DNA of 64,000 nt from SIG589 sp045652465 (lineage in GTDB: Bacteria > Bacillota > Clostridia > Oscillospirales > Acutalibacteraceae): the NCBI GenBank assembly GCA_045652465.1, contig JAZRUI010000015.1, positions 295,055 through 359,054 on the forward strand, read 5' to 3'. Below are positions 8,717 through 16,940 of the stretch, piece by piece (within the stretch, counting starts at the first letter, position 1; every line of letters starts with the position of its first letter). The notes beneath the pieces were generated by a model that made no database searches, had not been told where the DNA came from, and was given only the letters and a program-made list of their open reading frames with translations. The translations under genes and the position numbers were made by a program.

Positions 8717-8974
8717 ATGGTTTTTACATATAAAACAACAGGTGTTTGTTCGCGCAGCATAACCCTCGATGTGGAGGACAACACCATAGTAAGCGCCAAA
8801 TTCGAAGGCGGCTGCAACGGAAACACCAAAGGTATAACCGCCTTGGTTGCGGGAATGGATATTGATGAGGCGATAAGCCGTCTTGAGGGCATAACCTGCG
8901 GCTTCAAATCAACCTCCTGTCCCGACCAGTTGGCCAACGCGCTAAAGAGCTATAAAACCAAAAAGGGTGAGTAA
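8717..8974 (+). CDS. TSCPD domain protein (TIGR03905 type)
   Basis: This 85-residue protein matches the small TSCPD-domain family: KTTGVCSRSI at the start, the FEGGCNGNTKGI loop, and the terminal SCPDQLANAL motif that gives the domain its name. The domain also occurs at the end of some class II ribonucleotide reductases, but the function of the stand-alone form is unknown. Four conserved cysteines could bind metal. An AAAAGGCAGG-like site precedes the ATG. Confidence 0.82.
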   Translation: MVFTYKTTGVCSRSITLDVEDNTIVSAKFEGGCNGNTKGITALVAGMDIDEAISRLEGITCGFKSTSCPDQLANALKSYKTKKGE

Positions 8975-8977
8975 ATT

Positions 8978-9511
8978 TTGTTCGAAGATAGGGATATGAA
9001 AATAGCGGGCGAACGCCCCTCCGAATCGGTCAAACGCAATGCAATAGCGGGCGGAGCGGATTTGGAAAAAATCGCATCCGATTCATCCCTCGGCAAAAAA
9101 ATAGGCGCCGCAGTTGCCCGCGAGTTTATAAAGGCGGGAAGCGTCTCCCTTGCCGACCCCGAAACCGATGATAGCTATATGACCATGCAGCGCCTGCTGC
9201 TTTTAAGCTTTGCCGTAACGGTAGGGCTTGAGTCGTTTTGCAAAAATGATACCGTTTCGGGCATCGCTCAAAAATCCTTCCTCGACACATTAAAAATCGA
9301 AGCCCCCGAGCTTTATAACTACACCTCCGATAACGGCGCATTTTCCTTCTATTTTTTGGCATTCCGCCGCGGAAATGAGGTTGAGCGCCGAATAGGGCAA
9401 ACCTTTGCGATGCTTTGCTCCCATGATGGCGACCCCATCTATCAAGAGCTTGGCGAAGCGCTCTATTGCTGGTTTTATTCCATCGTTGAGCAAACCGTTA
9501 AAAAATATTAA
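8978..9511 (+). CDS. Hypothetical protein, 177 aa
   Basis: No family is recognised. The protein is mostly helical in character, with a low-complexity polar N-terminus (to about residue 45) and a more hydrophobic middle (LLLLSFAVTVGLE near residue 70) that is too short and too polar to be a clear membrane segment. It starts at a TTG three bases after the TSCPD gene, with a GGTGAG site upstream; an ATG at 8996 is a possible alternative. It ends at a strong terminator, so it closes the operon that begins at or before sigA. Confidence 0.7.
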   Translation: MFEDRDMKIAGERPSESVKRNAIAGGADLEKIASDSSLGKKIGAAVAREFIKAGSVSLADPETDDSYMTMQRLLLLSFAVTVGLESFCKNDTVSGIAQKSFLDTLKIEAPELYNYTSDNGAFSFYFLAFRRGNEVERRIGQTFAMLCSHDGDPIYQELGEALYCWFYSIVEQTVKKY

Positions 9512-9521
9512 GAATAAATTC

Positions 9522-9550
9522 AAAAAGCAGTCCGATTGGGCTGCTTTTTT
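9522..9550 (+). terminator. Rho-independent terminator
   Basis: AAAAAGCAGTCC and GGGCTGCTTTTT form a stem around GATT and are followed by a T-run. It closes the sigA-to-9511 gene run. Confidence 0.9.
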
Positions 9551-9552
9551 TC

Positions 9553-9581
9553 TTGTAAAATAATAAAATATATAGTATAAT
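9553..9581 (+). promoter_or_regulatory. SigA-type promoter for the M50 protease / scp operon
   Basis: TTGTAA (9553-9558) and TATAAT (9576-9581) are 17 bases apart and lie directly after the preceding terminator. Confidence 0.65.
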
Positions 9582-9599
9582 AAAGCAGTATAGATTGGA

Positions 9600-10283
9600 G
9601 TGGTATGTTTGCTAGTTGATATTTTAGCGGGCGAGTTTAGTTGGAGTATGGTTATCGGCTCCATCGCCGCCAGTTTAATTCTTATATTTTTGGTGTCGCC
9701 GTTGCATGAGCTTGCGCATGGCGCAGCCGCAGTTGCCCTCGGCGATAAAACCCCCAAGTGGCAGGGCAGGCTGACCCTAAACCCCATCGCCCATATCGAT
9801 TGGATTGGCTCTTTAATGATAATCCTCTTCGGTTTCGGTTGGGCAAAGCCCGTGCAGGTTAATATGCGCAACTTTAAAAATCCCAAAGCGGGAATGGCGC
9901 TAACCGCGCTTGCGGGACCTTTTTCGAACTTCCTAATCGCATTTATCGCTGGTCTTTTCTATTTCCCCATATTCAAATGGTATTTCTTTAATCCCGGAAT
10001 GTTCTCCGAAATAGTTTTCTATTGCTACTACTATTTCATAATCATCAACATCTTCATCGGAATCTTTAACCTGATTCCCATCCCGCCGCTTGATGGCTCG
10101 CGCATCCTCTCGGCGGTGCTTCCCGATAAATATTATTATCAGCTTATGCGCTATGAGCAATATTCGTTTATGCTCTTCATCGTAGTTTTCTATGTGCTTG
10201 ATTTTGGTCTTATCCTTTCGGATATCGCCGATAATATCTTTGTAGAATTCACCGATATATCCTTCTCGATATTCGGTTATTAA
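9600..10283 (+). CDS. Site-2 protease family (M50) membrane metalloprotease
   Basis: This roughly 227-residue polytopic membrane protein has the zinc-binding HELAHG motif near residue 38 and the second motif NLIPIPPLDGSRIL near residue 158, where the aspartate completes the metal site. It belongs to the M50B group often found next to scpA-scpB in Firmicutes. It lacks the CBS domains of SpoIVFB, so a role in SigK processing is not implied. The start is uncertain: GTG at 9600 or TTG at 9609, which is better spaced from the GGAG at 9597. Confidence 0.88.
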   Translation: MVCLLVDILAGEFSWSMVIGSIAASLILIFLVSPLHELAHGAAAVALGDKTPKWQGRLTLNPIAHIDWIGSLMIILFGFGWAKPVQVNMRNFKNPKAGMALTALAGPFSNFLIAFIAGLFYFPIFKWYFFNPGMFSEIVFYCYYYFIIINIFIGIFNLIPIPPLDGSRILSAVLPDKYYYQLMRYEQYSFMLFIVVFYVLDFGLILSDIADNIFVEFTDISFSIFGY

Positions 10284-10292
10284 GGAGAAAAA

Positions 10293-11006
10293 ATGGAAAC
10301 CTCGCTTTCTTATAAACTGGACTGCTTCGAAGGTCCGCTTGATTTGTTGCTAACGCTGATATCAAGAAACAAACTGAATATTTATGATATCCCGATAGCA
10401 GAGCTGCTCGAGCAGTATATGGCTCAAATCGAGGCGATGCGCGATGCGGATATGGATATAGCCAGCGAGTTTCTTGAGATGGCTTCGCGCCTCATCTATA
10501 TGAAAACCGTAAGCCTTCTTCCCAAGAGCGAAGAGGCGGAGGCGTTAAAGCAGGAGCTGACGGGCGAGCTTATCGAATATAAGCTTTGCCGCGAAATGGC
10601 TGAAAAACTCTCGACTATGACAGATGGCTTTGCAACCCATGTTCGCAAACCGTCGCAAATTGATTTTGATAACACCTATGAAATCGTGCACGATGGCGAT
10701 GTGCTCTTCACGGCATATATGTCCGCCGCGGGCAGGGGAATGCGCAAAATGCCGCCTCCCGTAACCGCTTTCACCCGCATCGTTGCCAAAAAAATCGTTG
10801 CGGTTTCAACCAAGATAGTATTCGTAATGCGCCGCCTTGTCGGCGGAGGCAGGCAAACCATGTCATCGCTCTTCTCGGGCGCAAAAAGTCGCTCCGAGTT
10901 GGTTGCAACCTTCCTTGCAGTGCTTGAACTTTGCAAGGCAAACCGCATAGCGGTTGATACCGATAAGGGCGATGCCGAGATAACCTTAAAGGAGGGCAAA
11001 AAATAA
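10293..11006 (+). CDS. scpA: Segregation and condensation protein A
   Basis: This 237-residue kleisin bridges SMC heads in the bacterial condensin. The family start FEGPLDLLLTLISRNKLNIYDIPI is present (residues 12-36), along with ASEFLEMASRLIYMKTVSLLP near residue 60 and a winged-helix C-terminus. An AAGGAGAAAA site precedes the ATG. Its stop overlaps the scpB start (AATAATG), the usual scpA-scpB coupling. Confidence 0.95.
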   Translation: METSLSYKLDCFEGPLDLLLTLISRNKLNIYDIPIAELLEQYMAQIEAMRDADMDIASEFLEMASRLIYMKTVSLLPKSEEAEALKQELTGELIEYKLCREMAEKLSTMTDGFATHVRKPSQIDFDNTYEIVHDGDVLFTAYMSAAGRGMRKMPPPVTAFTRIVAKKIVAVSTKIVFVMRRLVGGGRQTMSSLFSGAKSRSELVATFLAVLELCKANRIAVDTDKGDAEITLKEGKK

Positions 11007-11593
11007 TGAACAGTAATCTTCTTCCCGCGCTTGAGGCGGTGCTCTTCGCAGGCGGAGAGCCCATTTCGGCGGCTCGCCTTGTTAAGGTTTTCGATATCGA
11101 GCCTGATGAGCTCGCAGCCCTTTGCGATGAACTTGCGGACAAGCTTGATAAATCGGGCAGCGGAATCAAACTTCTTAATCTCGATGGTGCATATCAGCTT
11201 GCAACCCGCGAAGAATATGAACAGTATATCAAGGATGCCTTTGATTTGCGCCGTAGAACTCCGCTGTCTCAAGCGGCATTCGAGGTGCTTTCGGTTATCG
11301 CATATAACCAACCCGTAACCAAAGCCTTTATTGAGCAGGTTCGCGGCGTTGATTGCTCGGGCGTTATCGGCACCTTGGTTGAAAAAGACCTTATCGAGGA
11401 ATGCGGTCGTCTTGAGCTTCCGGGCAGGCCCTTGCTCTATGGAACAACCAAAAACTTCCTTCGCTGCTTCTCGCTAACATCGCTGTCGGACCTTCCGCCC
11501 CTTCCGGGCAAGGAGGATGCCGCGCAGGTTGACCTCGGCGAGCAGCTTATGATAACACCCATTGAAGAACAAGAAATAGAGGAAGAACAGTAA
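11006..11593 (+). CDS. scpB: Segregation and condensation protein B
   Basis: This 195-residue protein has tandem winged-helix domains. It shows the family segments ALEAVLFAGGEPIS at the start, LSQAAFEVLSVIAYNQPVTKAFIEQVRGVDC near residue 90, and GRPLLYGTTKNFLRCF near residue 142. ScpB dimers bind ScpA within the Smc-ScpAB complex that organises the nucleoid. The acidic glutamate-rich C-terminus is typical. Confidence 0.95.
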   Translation: MNSNLLPALEAVLFAGGEPISAARLVKVFDIEPDELAALCDELADKLDKSGSGIKLLNLDGAYQLATREEYEQYIKDAFDLRRRTPLSQAAFEVLSVIAYNQPVTKAFIEQVRGVDCSGVIGTLVEKDLIEECGRLELPGRPLLYGTTKNFLRCFSLTSLSDLPPLPGKEDAAQVDLGEQLMITPIEEQEIEEEQ

Positions 11594-11596
11594 TCT

Positions 11597-12199
11597 ATGA
11601 CTGTACTTTGGATAATTTTAGGCCTGTTAGGCTTAATTCTCCTTTTGCTTTTCTCTTCGCTAACCTTGAGTGTGGATTATGATAAAAAGCTTGTCGTTGC
11701 TCTTAAATTCTTGGGAATAAAAATTCCGCTTGATAAAAGCCGAAAAAACAAGAAAAAGAAAAAACCGAAAGAGCCAACCCCGCTTGAGAAAAAATGGAAA
11801 GCAAAGGGCTTTTGCGATAAAATTAAATTTGCGGTTAAAACCCTTAAGAGCGTTATGCCGCAAATTAAATATGTGTTGTCGCATATCCGCGTTCGTAAGC
11901 TCGAGGCGGAAATTCGAGTTGCAAACCCCGATGCGGCAAAAACCGCTATAGAATATGGCGGAGTTTGCTCGGTTGTTTATCCGTTTTTATCCTTCGCGCA
12001 GGAATATGTTGATATTTCAATCGGTCGCGTTGATGTCTTTGCGGCATTCGGCGAGGAGAAATGCTCTTTCCGCGCCCATCTTAAAATCAAAATTAGGGTT
12101 ATAATACTTTTAATTGCAGTATTCAAACTCCTTCCCATCTATCAAAAATTAATGGAGGTTCCTCAAAATGAGCGAAAAAAACATAGGTTCCATAATTGA
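11597..12199 (+). CDS. DUF2953 family membrane-associated protein
   Basis: This 200-residue protein has one N-terminal membrane segment (residues 3-22), a lysine-rich stretch (residues 48-60), and a soluble domain ending in a hydrophobic segment near residue 165. This fits DUF2953, a family found beside gerW (ytfJ) in spore formers. Its function is unknown, but the conserved pairing points to sporulation. Its 3' end overlaps the start of gerW by 32 bases. Confidence 0.82.
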   Translation: MTVLWIILGLLGLILLLLFSSLTLSVDYDKKLVVALKFLGIKIPLDKSRKNKKKKKPKEPTPLEKKWKAKGFCDKIKFAVKTLKSVMPQIKYVLSHIRVRKLEAEIRVANPDAAKTAIEYGGVCSVVYPFLSFAQEYVDISIGRVDVFAAFGEEKCSFRAHLKIKIRVIILLIAVFKLLPIYQKLMEVPQNERKKHRFHN

Positions 12200-12566
12200 T
12201 GTAACAATGGAAAAGCTTCGCGCAATGGTCGATGCCGATACCATTCTCGGCACCCCCGTAACCGTTGATGGAAACACTATAGTTCCCGTTTCCAAGGTTT
12301 CGTTCGGTCTTGCAACAGGCGGCTCCGATTTCCCCTCCAAAAATCAAAAGGAAATATTCGGCGGCGGTGGCGGCGCAGGCGTTTCGATAACCCCCATGGG
12401 CGTTATCGCCATGAGCGGCGGAAACATTAAGTTTATCCCCATCAACAACGAGGTAACAACCCTCGACCGCGCTTTGCAGGCAGCCCCCGAAATTTTCGAT
12501 AAAATTAAATCCCTTTTTGGCGATAGAAAAACTCCCGAAGTGCCCGATTTAGAGGTCGAGGAGTAA
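12168..12566 (+). CDS. gerW: GerW family sporulation protein (YtfJ)
   Basis: This 132-residue protein shows the YtfJ/GerW signature: MEKLRAMVDADTILGTPV near the start, the SFGLATGG segment, and the glycine-rich GGGGGAGVSITPMG loop near residue 66. In Bacillus subtilis, GerW is made in the forespore and is needed for L-alanine germination. An AATGGAGGTT ribosome-binding site precedes the ATG inside the upstream gene. About 45 bases separate it from dacF. Confidence 0.93.
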   Translation: MSEKNIGSIIDVTMEKLRAMVDADTILGTPVTVDGNTIVPVSKVSFGLATGGSDFPSKNQKEIFGGGGGAGVSITPMGVIAMSGGNIKFIPINNEVTTLDRALQAAPEIFDKIKSLFGDRKTPEVPDLEVEE

Positions 12567-12610
12567 TATAACGCCATTGCGGAAAATATCCTTTTATAGG
12601 TGATGAATGT

Positions 12611-13726
12611 ATGAAATGGGTGTTTTCCGTAATACTTTGTTTGGCTCTTTTTTGTTCGAGTGTAACCGCGAGTGCGCTTTCGGTTTCGGCGGAGGGCGCG
12701 GTTTTGATTAACGGCGCAACAGGGCAAATGCTTTGGGGCAAGAATCCCGAAAAACCGCTCTCCATGGCGAGCACAACCAAAATTATGACCGCTCTTCTCC
12801 TTTGCGAAAACGCCGACCTCTCAAAGGTTATTACGGCAACCGAGGAAATGGTAACGGTCGAGGGCTCATCTATGGGGCTTTTGCCGAATGATAAGGTGAG
12901 CTATCGCGCTTTGCTTTATGGAATGCTGCTCTCATCGGGCAACGATGCCGCCAACACCGTCGCGTTATCTCTTGCCGGCAGCGCTGAAAAGTTCTCAACC
13001 CTTATGAATAAAAAAGCGGCGGAAATCGGCATGGAGAATACCCATTTTGTAACCGCGTCGGGTCTTGATGCCGCGGGGCATTATTCAACCGCATTCGATA
13101 TGGCGAAGCTTGCGCGATATGCTATGGAAAACCCTGAATTCAGGGCGGCGGCAGCCTCGAAATATGCAACCCTCGAGTATGGCAACCCGCCATATAAAAG
13201 AACCCTCAAAAACCATAATAAGCTCCTTTGGAACTATGAGGGAGCCATTGGCGTTAAAACGGGCTATACCAAGAAATCAGGCCGCTGTTTAGTCAGCGCC
13301 GCAGTCCGCGACGGAGAATATTTAATCGCCGTAACGCTCAATGCTCCGAGTGATTGGTCCGACCATGCCGCGATGCTCGATTATGGCTTTTCGCTGTTAT
13401 CGCAGCGTGCGCTAAACGGTGAGCGATATAATTTAGCGGTTGTCGGCGGTGAGCGTGATAGCGTTTTGGTCGAATCCGCTCCGCTTGTTTTGGCGGTTTC
13501 CAACGAGGAATATAAAGCGTTGGAAAAACGCGTTATCCTGCCGCAGTTTGTTTATGCGAATGTTGAAAAAGGAAAAGCATTCGGCAGGGTAGAGTATTTA
13601 ATTGGCGATAAGGTCTTGGCGAGTTCGCCGCTTGTTGCCGCAAACGATATAAAACCTGCGCCAAATGATGGCGCTGTTTATAAAATTTTTTCAAACTTCA
13701 AAAAGCTATTTAAGGCGATGGTATAA
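12611..13726 (+). CDS. dacF: D-alanyl-D-alanine carboxypeptidase (DacF/DacB type)
   Basis: This 371-residue penicillin-binding protein trims the stem peptide of peptidoglycan. It has a signal peptide (about residues 1-27) and the three active-site motifs: S54-T-T-K57, SGN in LLSSGNDAANT, and KTG in VKTGYTKKSG. A C-terminal beta domain (PBP5 C-like) and a terminal hydrophobic/basic segment suggest membrane attachment. Its position after gerW fits the DacF type used in spore cortex or forespore wall synthesis, but a vegetative role cannot be excluded. Confidence 0.93.
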   Translation: MKWVFSVILCLALFCSSVTASALSVSAEGAVLINGATGQMLWGKNPEKPLSMASTTKIMTALLLCENADLSKVITATEEMVTVEGSSMGLLPNDKVSYRALLYGMLLSSGNDAANTVALSLAGSAEKFSTLMNKKAAEIGMENTHFVTASGLDAAGHYSTAFDMAKLARYAMENPEFRAAAASKYATLEYGNPPYKRTLKNHNKLLWNYEGAIGVKTGYTKKSGRCLVSAAVRDGEYLIAVTLNAPSDWSDHAAMLDYGFSLLSQRALNGERYNLAVVGGERDSVLVESAPLVLAVSNEEYKALEKRVILPQFVYANVEKGKAFGRVEYLIGDKVLASSPLVAANDIKPAPNDGAVYKIFSNFKKLFKAMV

Positions 13727-13727
13727 A

Positions 13728-14477
13728 ATGAAAGATAATAAAGTAAGACTTCAAAAATTTATGTCCACAAGCGGAGTTGCCTCCCGCCGCAAGGCCGAGG
13801 AACTCATTTTAGCGGGTAGGGTTAAGGTTAACGGAAGAGTTGCCAATCTCGGCGATAAGGTTGACCCCTTCCGCGATAAGGTAACCCTGAGCGGCAAGCG
13901 CATTGTAACCAACAAGGAAAAGGTTTACATAATGTTGCACAAGCCTCGCGGCTTTGTAACAACCCTTAATGATGAGCGCGACCGTAAATGCGTTGCCCAG
14001 CTCGTTGAGGATGTTGGCGTTCGCGTTTTCCCCGTTGGAAGACTCGACCGCAACTCCGAGGGCCTTTTGCTTATGACCAACGATGGCGAGTTTGCCAACA
14101 AGCTGACCCATCCCTCGAGCTATGTTAACAAGACCTATCGCGTAACCGTAAACGGCGAGGTTAAGGATGAAACGGTGGTTAAGCTCGCAAGCGGCATAAT
14201 GCTTGATGACCGTAAAACTGCCCCCTGCGATGTCCATGTTATCGACCGCAAGGCGGATAGAACCGTGCTGATTTTCATAATTCATGAAGGCCGCAACCGC
14301 CAAATTCGCCGTATGTGCGAGGCGGTTGGACTCGAGGTTATGCGCCTTAAACGAACCGAGATTGCAGGCGTTAAGCTCGGAATGCTGCCGCAGGGCAAAT
14401 GGCGCCCCTTAAACGAGAAGGAAATGCGCCACCTAACCAATGTTACCACCGTTAAAAAGGATGAAGAAGATGCTTGA
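13728..14477 (+). CDS. rluB: Pseudouridine synthase (RluB/RsuA family)
   Basis: This 249-residue protein begins with an S4 RNA-binding domain (LQKFMSTSGVASRRKAEELI). The catalytic domain follows, with the GRLDRNSEGLLLMTNDG motif whose aspartate is the catalytic nucleophile, and the GRNRQIRRMCEAVGLEV motif near residue 187. Family members modify uridine in 23S or 16S rRNA. The ATG at 13728 is used, because upstream codons would lie inside dacF and have no homology. Confidence 0.94.
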   Translation: MKDNKVRLQKFMSTSGVASRRKAEELILAGRVKVNGRVANLGDKVDPFRDKVTLSGKRIVTNKEKVYIMLHKPRGFVTTLNDERDRKCVAQLVEDVGVRVFPVGRLDRNSEGLLLMTNDGEFANKLTHPSSYVNKTYRVTVNGEVKDETVVKLASGIMLDDRKTAPCDVHVIDRKADRTVLIFIIHEGRNRQIRRMCEAVGLEVMRLKRTEIAGVKLGMLPQGKWRPLNEKEMRHLTNVTTVKKDEEDA

Positions 14478-14841
14478 AATTAAGGTTTTAACCGATAACG
14501 AAAAAATCGCGGCGCTCCTAAAAGAGTGCGGCAAACCCCAAGACGATAATCGCGGCGTTATGGCGGCAGTCGATAGGGAAGAGGTGCTCGCTTATTCGGT
14601 CTTTAAATTGGCGGAAGATTCGATGATAATTGAACATATCGTTCCCGAAAGCGATATCCCGCTTGCCGACGGAATGATAAGAAGCACCATTCATGTAGCA
14701 TTAAATCGCGGAAAATCAACCGTTTATTATGCCGAAACGGTCAGCGAAAAGCTCTTAATAACCTTGTCATTCATTAAGGATGCGGATAAAAAAATCCTCA
14801 ATTCGGACAAGCTTTTTGAAAGCTGCTGCGGTTGCAAATAA
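14470..14841 (+). CDS. Hypothetical protein with Cys-rich C-terminus (possible GNAT-like fold)
   Basis: This 123-residue protein starts inside the end of rluB, so it is translationally coupled to it. It has an alternating beta/alpha character (LAYSVFKL... MIIEHIVPES... GMIRSTIHVALNRG) reminiscent of small acetyltransferase-like proteins, but no acetyl-CoA loop can be identified with certainty. It ends in a conserved-looking FESCCGCK tail whose three cysteines could bind metal. Function unknown. Confidence 0.7.
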   Translation: MLEIKVLTDNEKIAALLKECGKPQDDNRGVMAAVDREEVLAYSVFKLAEDSMIIEHIVPESDIPLADGMIRSTIHVALNRGKSTVYYAETVSEKLLITLSFIKDADKKILNSDKLFESCCGCK

Positions 14842-14847
14842 AAATGC

Positions 14848-14876
14848 TTGCAATTTGGCAATATATGTGATATTAT
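14848..14876 (+). promoter_or_regulatory. SigA-type promoter for secG
   Basis: TTGCAA (14848-14853) and TATTAT (14871-14876) are 17 bases apart and lie 44 bases before the secG start. Confidence 0.65.
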
Positions 14877-14919
14877 CTTATTTGACTTGAAAACAAATTA
14901 ACTCTCGGAGGTTGTAAAT

Positions 14920-15168
14920 ATGGACGCTATTCAAATCGTATTAGGCGTAGCAATTTTGCTCATTTCGGTTGGCCTTGTATTCTTGGTAATGCTTCAGGAA
15001 AGCCAGCGCACAGGTCTTAACACCACTATCGGCGGCGGCAACGATACCTTCCTCTCCAAGAACAAATCCCGTTCTGCCGAGGCTCGTCTTGCTCGTTTAA
15101 CCAAGATTTTAACCGTAATGTTCTTCGTGCTCGTAGTTGTTGCAAATATTTTCGCAGCCCGCACCTAA
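14920..15168 (+). CDS. secG: Preprotein translocase subunit SecG
   Basis: This 82-residue protein has two membrane segments (about residues 4-24 and 58-80) joined by a cytoplasmic loop that contains the SecG motif LQESQRTGLNTTIGGGNDTF. SecG supports SecYE-mediated export by assisting SecA cycling. An ACTCGGAGG ribosome-binding site precedes the ATG. It is flanked by its own promoter and terminator. Confidence 0.93.
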   Translation: MDAIQIVLGVAILLISVGLVFLVMLQESQRTGLNTTIGGGNDTFLSKNKSRSAEARLARLTKILTVMFFVLVVVANIFAART

Positions 15169-15180
15169 TAAGAAACCTAA

Positions 15181-15210
15181 AGAACCGCTTTAAGAGCGGT
15201 TCTTTTTTTA
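15181..15210 (+). terminator. Rho-independent terminator after secG
   Basis: AGAACCGCT and AGCGGTTCT form a nine-base stem around TTAAG and are followed by seven T. Confidence 0.92.
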
Positions 15211-15254
15211 TTTTAGCGGCATAGAATTTTAAAAAACGAAACGGAGAAAAATCT

Positions 15255-15521
15255 ATGCTTTGGCTGAAAATAACCCTAATAGCGCTCACTTCAATCTACG
15301 GCTTGGTTTACATAATATTGGCATTCCTCACCAAAAAACCAATAAGAACCGTTCTCTCAACCGCCCTTTGGGGGCTAATGGCTTTTGCCGCAGTTAATAT
15401 CTTTGCATCCTTTACAGGGGTAGGCATACCAATAAATGCCTATACGGTTGGTCTATCCGCCGCAGGCGGCGTTCCCGCGGCTGCAGCGCTAATCCTTTGC
15501 CGAACAATTTTAGGGCTTTAA
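15255..15521 (+). CDS. bofA: BofA family protein (pro-SigK processing inhibitor-like)
   Basis: This 88-residue, very hydrophobic protein has two N-terminal membrane segments and a C-terminal segment carrying VNIFASFTGVGIPINAYTV, which matches the BofA core (IPIN-x-T followed by a glycine/proline turn). In Bacillus, BofA inhibits the SpoIVFB protease until the engulfment checkpoint. The M50 protease at 9.6 kb is not obviously its partner. A GAAACGGAG site precedes the ATG. Confidence 0.8.
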   Translation: MLWLKITLIALTSIYGLVYIILAFLTKKPIRTVLSTALWGLMAFAAVNIFASFTGVGIPINAYTVGLSAAGGVPAAAALILCRTILGL

Positions 15522-15546
15522 AAAGCCCCCCCGATGGACAACCCGT

Positions 15547-15575
15547 TTGACAATCAAAATCTACTGTTATATAAT
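15547..15575 (+). promoter_or_regulatory. Strong consensus SigA promoter
   Basis: TTGACA (15547-15552) and TATAAT (15570-15575) match both consensus hexamers with a 17-base spacer. It drives the membrane protein at 15604 and perhaps the following gene. Confidence 0.8.
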
Positions 15576-15603
15576 TAAGTTAACGAATATAAGGGAGGAG
15601 AAT

Positions 15604-15981
15604 ATGAGCGCACACATCAAAAAAATAGCACCATTTCTTTGGTTTATATATATTTCCACATTTGTTTTTTCATGGTTGTTTTTAACCGATAAAACCTTAA
15701 AATCCGCAGGGATAATGCTCGGCTATATGCTCGTTATTCTTTTCTTGTTGTGTTCTTGCCTTTGGAATCATGCAGCTATAGTTTCCCTAAACCCCATAAC
15801 TCGAAGAAAAAGAGCGGCTGCAATATTTACAGTGATTGGAGTCGTTTGTACATTAGCAGGCGTTTTAGCCCTAGCCATAGAGCCGGAATTATTTTCCTCT
15901 GAGATAATCGGCGTTTTTGTCGGCATCGGCATAGCAGGTGTTATTTACGCCTATGAATGTGAGGAGGGAGAGAATGCTTAA
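15604..15981 (+). CDS. Hypothetical membrane protein, 125 aa
   Basis: Four membrane segments fill most of the protein (about residues 9-27, 36-55, 70-91 and 97-115), with a short acidic tail (YECEEGE). No family is recognised. The ATG at 15604 has an AAGGGAGGAG site. The gene is more AT-rich than secG and bofA and has its own consensus promoter, so it may be a recent acquisition together with the next gene. Confidence 0.72.
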   Translation: MSAHIKKIAPFLWFIYISTFVFSWLFLTDKTLKSAGIMLGYMLVILFLLCSCLWNHAAIVSLNPITRRKRAAAIFTVIGVVCTLAGVLALAIEPELFSSEIIGVFVGIGIAGVIYAYECEEGENA

Positions 15982-16043
15982 AATAAAAATTAAACACTCT
16001 TTTTTCTCCTTTTTAAGTTGTGAACTTGAAGGAATTAAAAATC

Positions 16044-16895
16044 ATGAGTAATGCAAAAGTGTTTTCCGTAATTGTAACCTTTATAGTTTGTTGTGGATTG
16101 ATAGTTGCCTTTATTTTGGCTCCTTATCGTCGCCATGGGGATTCTTTGCCCGAAACTGCTATAACCAAAAATTTCAAAGACGAAACGGTTTTTGAGTGTG
16201 ATGAGTTGCAAATTTTGGCCGGGTATAACGGAGTAGAGTTTGTAGGGGGTACAGTTCAAATAGATGGTAAAATATATCCAATTAACATTTCTATAGAGCA
16301 AGAAACTATATTGCTAACTGTTGATTTCATAGATGAAATTTTTTATATAAATTCTTGGATGCTTTTTAGCGGCAGTTATGAGGTGGCTGATGATAAAATA
16401 ATTGTGAATAATATATCGTTGCCTGTAAACAACCATAAAAACGCTCCCAAACTGCATACTTGGTATGAGGGGAAAAGCATAACCTTACAAACAAGCAACA
16501 AAAGCTTTAACACAAAAAATAACACGGCAACCAAGTTGCTTGGACTTTGTGAATGTGGATACACCCTCGAGAGCCACGCCAACTATAGCGAAAAATTTGT
16601 TTACAATCCCGAAAATGCAAGTATGGTTAAGCAATATGCTGTGGGCGAGAAAAACATTGGCGAAATAGCAAACGAGGAGTATCTCATAGAACAAGCAAAA
16701 AAACTTTGGGATAAAGACCTGCTTAATAAACTGGTTGTTTATAATACCAATGAGGAGTGTCCCGTTGTCGCACAGTATAATGAAAACGATGAGGTTTGGT
16801 ATGTTATTCAAACCGCAAATCCCAATACGGATGGAGTTTTCCCGCTTGCTATAATTAAATCAAATGGAGATGTCGTTCTTACGGCGTTATATTAA
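16044..16895 (+). CDS. Hypothetical membrane-anchored protein, 283 aa
   Basis: An N-terminal membrane anchor or signal segment (about residues 6-27) is followed by a roughly 255-residue extracytoplasmic domain of mixed beta/alpha character. No known domain is recognised. AAGGAA upstream supports the ATG at 16044. The base composition is clearly more AT-rich than the flanking core genes, as in the preceding gene. The two may form a small accessory insertion between bofA and the nuclease lipoprotein. Confidence 0.68.
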   Translation: MSNAKVFSVIVTFIVCCGLIVAFILAPYRRHGDSLPETAITKNFKDETVFECDELQILAGYNGVEFVGGTVQIDGKIYPINISIEQETILLTVDFIDEIFYINSWMLFSGSYEVADDKIIVNNISLPVNNHKNAPKLHTWYEGKSITLQTSNKSFNTKNNTATKLLGLCECGYTLESHANYSEKFVYNPENASMVKQYAVGEKNIGEIANEEYLIEQAKKLWDKDLLNKLVVYNTNEECPVVAQYNENDEVWYVIQTANPNTDGVFPLAIIKSNGDVVLTALY

Positions 16896-16940
16896 TTGTT
16901 GGTTTACATAATGTTTTGATTTGTTGAAAGGATGACCTAT

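Noticed and set aside
9290..9886. 198-codon minus-strand frame across the 9.5 kb terminator
   Set aside because: It spans a terminator and promoter and is antisense to two well-supported genes; the translation has no family features.
9600..10283. SpoIVFB protease as partner of the BofA-like protein
   Set aside because: The protein lacks a CBS domain and lies in the scpA-scpB neighbourhood, where general M50 proteases are common.
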